DNA of 64,000 nt, from the NCBI GenBank assembly GCA_002946415.1, contig NJPS01000048.1:868001-932000 (forward strand), read 5' to 3'. The stretch is from Rutstroemia sp. NJR-2017a BVV2. Lineage: Eukaryota > Ascomycota > Leotiomycetes > Helotiales > Rutstroemiaceae. This document shows, piece after piece, positions 60,601 to 64,000 of the stretch. The position numbers and the translations under genes are program-made. The notes below the pieces were generated by a model. The model was not told where the DNA came from. It did not search any database and saw only the letters and a program-made list of their open reading frames with translations. The first letter of the stretch is position 1. The number at the start of each line of letters is the position of its first letter.

Positions 60601-61271
60601 TGTAGATCATCACCAAGTCGAGATCCTCCATGATTCGATCCCGGGGAGTTGAAATTAACAGTCTGAAAACTTAATCTGTCATGTCGTTGACCGTTCGGGG
60701 TCGAAGGTTGTGCTCCGCTCATTGGCTGGAGATGATTTGGATCCGTTAACGGCACTCTGTCTGAGTCCGCAGAAAAATACGAAGCATCAGCATCCCCCAA
60801 GTCTCCATAAGGATGCGAATAGGGTGTAAGAGGGGTAAGATCCGCATAAGTTTCAGATTCGTAGGACATCGACCTTTCTAGTGGAGCATGGGACAGACTA
60901 ATATCCGGCACATTCAAGCCTGCAAACCCCATAGCTGCTTGGAACTCTGCCGGGTGCCCGACAGGTGATGTTGGTGTGTCGATGTCGTCTCTATGTCCCG
61001 CCGAGGGTGAAATGGACAACGGTGCTTGACCAGCGGCTCGATTTGATCTTTGTGCCGGACTAGGCGAGTGATCTTCCAGTCTTTCGTATCCTGTTCCAAA
61101 ATTTGTGCTACTCATCGGGTGGAGTGCCCCTCCTCCCAACAAGCTCCTCCCCCTGGTATGCCGCCGCCCTCCATCTCCCACGTCTGCAGAATCTGGTGGT
61201 CGAGTTAGATCTCGCAAAGGTATCGATTGAGGAGGGCTAGATGAATTCGCTGGATCTTGATTTGAGGGCAT
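54605..61271 (-). CDS. CCH1: Voltage-gated calcium channel alpha-1 type subunit Cch1
   Basis: Five exons: 61271-59547, 59493-57103, 57051-55292, 55241-55152 and 55100-54605, about 2153 residues, the usual Cch1 size. A 390-residue disordered N-terminus precedes four channel repeats with six helices each. Pore loops read TGNTFTDLMY (Asn717), SSENWTGIMY (Glu983), SQEGWVDVMF (Glu1456) and CGEGWNQIME (Glu1744), so the selectivity ring is N/E/E/E. Repeat III has a charged S4 (AFKALRALRLLNVS), while the S4-like helix of repeat IV is poor in Arg/Lys. After repeat IV comes an EF-hand-like loop (LDSDGTGFIAKEQF) and a Ser-rich tail. In fungi Cch1 works with Mid1 at the plasma membrane for calcium entry under stress or mating. 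One short line of the 3' region made the exon-3 end uncertain by one base; phase supports 55292. Confidence 0.95.
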
Positions 61272-62945
61272 GATAACTGCTACGACTTCCTTCTAGAATG
61301 CCGGCAGATTTGTCGACAGATCTTCGTCGTTGTCGTTATCGTTATCGCTATCAAACAGTCGTTTTGTAGAGTGTCCGCGAGCACCAACGCGCGAAGCGTA
61401 ACGTATGTACTTTCTTAAGTCGTTATCATCATTGTTGGTATTGCGCACAAGATTCTCGAGTCGTGGAATGTTGTCCAGCACCAGATTCTTCGTCGAAATA
61501 CGCCCAATTAGGTTGTTTGTTTTCGGGTTTGAGGAATCGTGGGTTGTCGTTGATATTTGAATTGGCTTTTTGGGATTTTGGCGTTCTGCGTTCTGCGTTC
61601 TGCGTTCTGCGTTCTGTAACAATTCAATTCCCTACACGAACTGGCCGCAGCACATCTCAAGTCCAAACAGGTATAGTCCGGGTAAAGGCAGGGGTAATGG
61701 TGCAGCCGAGACATGAGAAAACCTACTATTTTCAGGCAGGGCTAGGTGTGGTAGGGACGTGTAGGGGCCGTTCTGGGCTGTGGGCCACTTACCATTCAGT
61801 GTGCACACCCTCTTGCAAGTTGCACCCACCACCGTACGGCGTACGGATACGGATTACGGATTACGGAGAGGGAGACGTGGGCGCTGGGCATGACTGGACC
61901 CTCGATTGTGAATGGATACGATGGCTGAGTAACGGCCACTGACACCTTGGATCCTGGACGGGTGGACCGCGTGTGCTTGTACGAAGCACCCTCGCAGGCT
62001 CGCACCCACGAAATCGAAAGGCACGTAACTTTACGGTACTTTTACGGTACGGAGCATTTTAGTAATACAAACAAGAGGTGAACGCACGAATACAAGGCAG
62101 AGCCAGGAAACGGGGAAGCACGCTCGGCCAGATCCACGAGCAGGGCAGTGCTGCGTACCCGGCAGCAGAGTGTAAACTGTGTAATGTACATGGAATATGT
62201 ATACTGCGTCCGGTAACTATCACACAACTGCATGGAATACTAACTTCGTCATACCGTTCCGTCCCTACAGTACACACCGTCGTGCAATGCTTGAGGGGAG
62301 GGAGAATAACGTGCATGTGCATCGCCAGTACCAAGCTGGGAGTGCCAAGTACACCATAGAACTGGGGATTCCCAGAACCACAACGGTGTTCGTGAGGATA
62401 AGGACGAAGCCGTGTGTAATGGATGTCCGTCTCACTGTTTGGTCGAGCCGATTATCCATCCTCCCAAACAGCACGGAACCACGGCCGGCATCTAGCTGCC
62501 GTCGAAAGGTTGGTAAGGTGGTGAGCTAGATGACTTACCTAAGCAATTCGCAATCCGCAATTCTCATTCTTCCCCTTACTGCCTGGATTCCCAGGCACAC
62601 ATATGCTGAAGACAGAAGTTCTCTCACGTGCGCCATCACCAAGCAGACCCCAAAAATAAAGTTAACGGCACCCTCGATCGCGTCAAGCCAAATCCGCCGC
62701 GTTCTCTAATTTTATAACCATTCCAATTCTACCACCCGCACAGTACACAATACACAATACACAACCCCCTTCTCGCGCATATGAACACATGGTACGCCGC
62801 GCTTAATATTACAAACAATTGCTTTGTGAAGAATTGCACAAATTTCTCTCGCGTGCGATCGCATCAGTCTTTATTGACTTGGACAATCACTGTCTGAACC
62901 ACATTCACACGACCCATCGAAAACCATCGGAAAGTAACCACCAAA
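61272..62945. other. Divergent promoter region of CCH1 and the right-edge gene
   Basis: About 1.7 kb between two divergent genes. It carries a heptamer array at 61581-61616 and short alternating GGATTACGGATTACGG-like copies near 61845-61868. ORFs here overlap the repeats and have no protein-like composition. Confidence 0.5.
61581..61616. repeat. Heptamer array, unit GTTCTGC (GCAGAAC)
   Basis: Five perfect copies of a 7-bp unit, GTTCTGC on the plus strand. The minus-strand unit GCAGAAC has the same core as arrays at 5452-5510 and 19094-19116. Confidence 0.9.
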
Positions 62946-64000
62946 ATGGTCTCTTCTAGGAAACGTGGACGGCAGGAGATGGAAGCCAGCGAAGCCCCGA
63001 GGGAACCTACCATGATCGAGCGTCTGCGAAACATGTGGGAGTTCGCAAATCTTGCGCAATGGATCTTTATCTTCGGCCGGGCTGTCAAGATCGATGAGAA
63101 TATTGGTATTGAGGTAACACTCAGCCTTTCCCTCAGCCTTCCTTCCAACTGCTTCGTACTGATCATGTATTTCCGACGGTTAGGAACTCGAGATGGAATG
63201 CCTGAAATCGCATTCGACAGTCTTACCTGAAATTGGACTTGCCCTGTTAAAGTTTGCTTCTTCGCACCGAGGACTCACGTAAGTCATTCCTGTGGCATCT
63301 CTGGTTCTCCTCTCTACCCTGTGATGTCACTGACGTGAAAAGACCCGAAATATTCGACGAGTACGCAAGACGGCAGTATGTTAGTAGGGCGCCCGATCGC
63401 AATCCTTTCGGCACTGAAGAAGAGCCAGCAAAATTCACAGAATTCGATGTTTTTACAAAGGTAAAGCTCTAGGACACACACTACAAAATGACTTTACTTA
63501 CACCCTCATCAGATTCGGGTTCTGCAACAGCTCACTCAATGGACTATGGTCAATCCAGACCGTATCCGCGAAAGGATGGAAGAGTCGAAAGACACCGAAC
63601 AAACCTCTTGGGTAAGCATGGCACTGTCCACATCTTAGAATCGACGGTCGCTAATGAAGGTTGTGTAGCGCATTGAGCCTTGTGGATGGGACGAAGATGA
63701 TCGCGAATACTACGTGCTAGATGACAATCGACTCTATAGGCGCACGGCTGCGCCCCCGCCTCCTCCTCCGGCACCGACATACAAGAAGAACTCAAAGAAG
63801 GGTAAAGCAGCCGCCAGGGCTAGCAAGCGTAGAAAGACAACCGAGAATCTCGAAAGCGAAGCCGAACCTGTGGAAGAAGCTCCAGCGGAGGAGCTTAAGG
63901 ATGAAGGATTTGGAGGAGCAAAATGGGAATGCATTGCTGTCACCTTGGATGAGTTCACCAGCTTTGCGGCCTCTATGGAGAAAAGTCGCGATCCAAACGA
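62946..64000 (+). CDS. DDT/WHIM-domain chromatin protein, 5' part (runs off the edge)
   Basis: Five exons seen: 62946-63113, 63184-63278, 63343-63460, 63513-63611 and 63669 to the window edge; the gene is cut off at 64000. The start MVSSRKRGRQEMEASEAPRE is basic. Then comes a DDT/WHIM-like helical region: MIERLRNMWEFANLAQWIFI, ECLKSHSTVLPEIGLALLKF and VLQQLTQWTMVNPDRIRERM. The stretch EPCGWDEDDREYYVLDDNRL with the following YRR is the small, strongly conserved WHIM-type motif of RSF1/CECR2-like remodelling partners. A Pro run and a Lys/Arg-rich segment (KGKAAARASKRRK) follow. Members bind ISWI-type ATPases or histones in the nucleus; a PHD finger often comes later and would lie outside this window. 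Family call is moderately sure. Confidence 0.75.

Noticed and set aside
1..64000. CRISPR array, bacterial defence system or intact transposon
   Set aside because: None expected in fungal nuclear DNA and none seen: the only repeats are short microsatellites and one decayed repeat pair.

Overview
This window looks like nuclear DNA of a filamentous ascomycete (Pezizomycotina). Genes carry short introns of roughly 45-170 nt with GT..AG ends and branch sites such as TACTAAC and GCTAAC. The gene set is fungal: a Vsb1-type SulP/STAS/cNMP transporter, Cch1, Sfh1 with a GATA-like finger, an HMG-box regulator and a fungal O-methyltransferase. A leotiomycete origin is my guess from overall style and cannot be proven here. 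Exon borders below were placed by hand from splice signals and reading frame; none is supported by transcripts.

Layout. 0.3-1.2 kb: ER/Golgi-type glutaredoxin (-). 2.2-5.0 kb: alpha/beta hydrolase with a long disordered N-terminus (-). 6.9-8.0 kb: sterol-desaturase-like membrane protein (+). 10.2-11.4 kb: F-box-like hypothetical protein (+). 12.2-13.4 kb: O-methyltransferase (-). 13.4-16.9 kb: gene-poor stretch with a decayed repeat. 16.9-18.1 kb: secreted or membrane-anchored Cys-rich protein (+). 19.7-28.1 kb: housekeeping block with RPL9 (-), dipeptidyl peptidase III (+), RPL6 (-) and RPN13 (+). 28.8-40.3 kb: SFH1 (-), VSB1-like transporter (-), PSF1 (-) and an HMG-box factor (-). 40.3-44.5 kb: no convincing gene. 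44.5-46.2 kb: disordered protein with two tandem Atg8-interacting-type motifs (-). 47.1-49.2 kb: ferroportin (-). 50.5-50.8 kb: 96-residue protein (-). 50.8-54.6 kb: gene-free and rich in simple repeats. 54.6-61.3 kb: calcium channel CCH1 (-). 62.9 kb to the right edge: 5' part of a DDT/WHIM-type chromatin gene (+).

Functionally this is mostly core biology: ribosome (RPL9, RPL6), proteasome (RPN13), peptide turnover (DPP3), replication (PSF1), chromatin remodelling (SFH1, the right-edge gene), and ion and metal transport (CCH1, ferroportin, VSB1). I see no operon-like logic, no CRISPR array, no intact transposon and no complete secondary-metabolite cluster; the O-methyltransferase stands alone.

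I did not find a clear new multi-gene system. The observations most worth checking are the tandem LIR/AIM repeat protein, the near-identical promoter motif at a matched distance in two ribosomal protein genes, related heptamer minisatellites at several loci, a ferroportin intron packed with decoy 5' splice sites, a desaturase relative with eroded His boxes, and an unresolved exon junction in RPN13.
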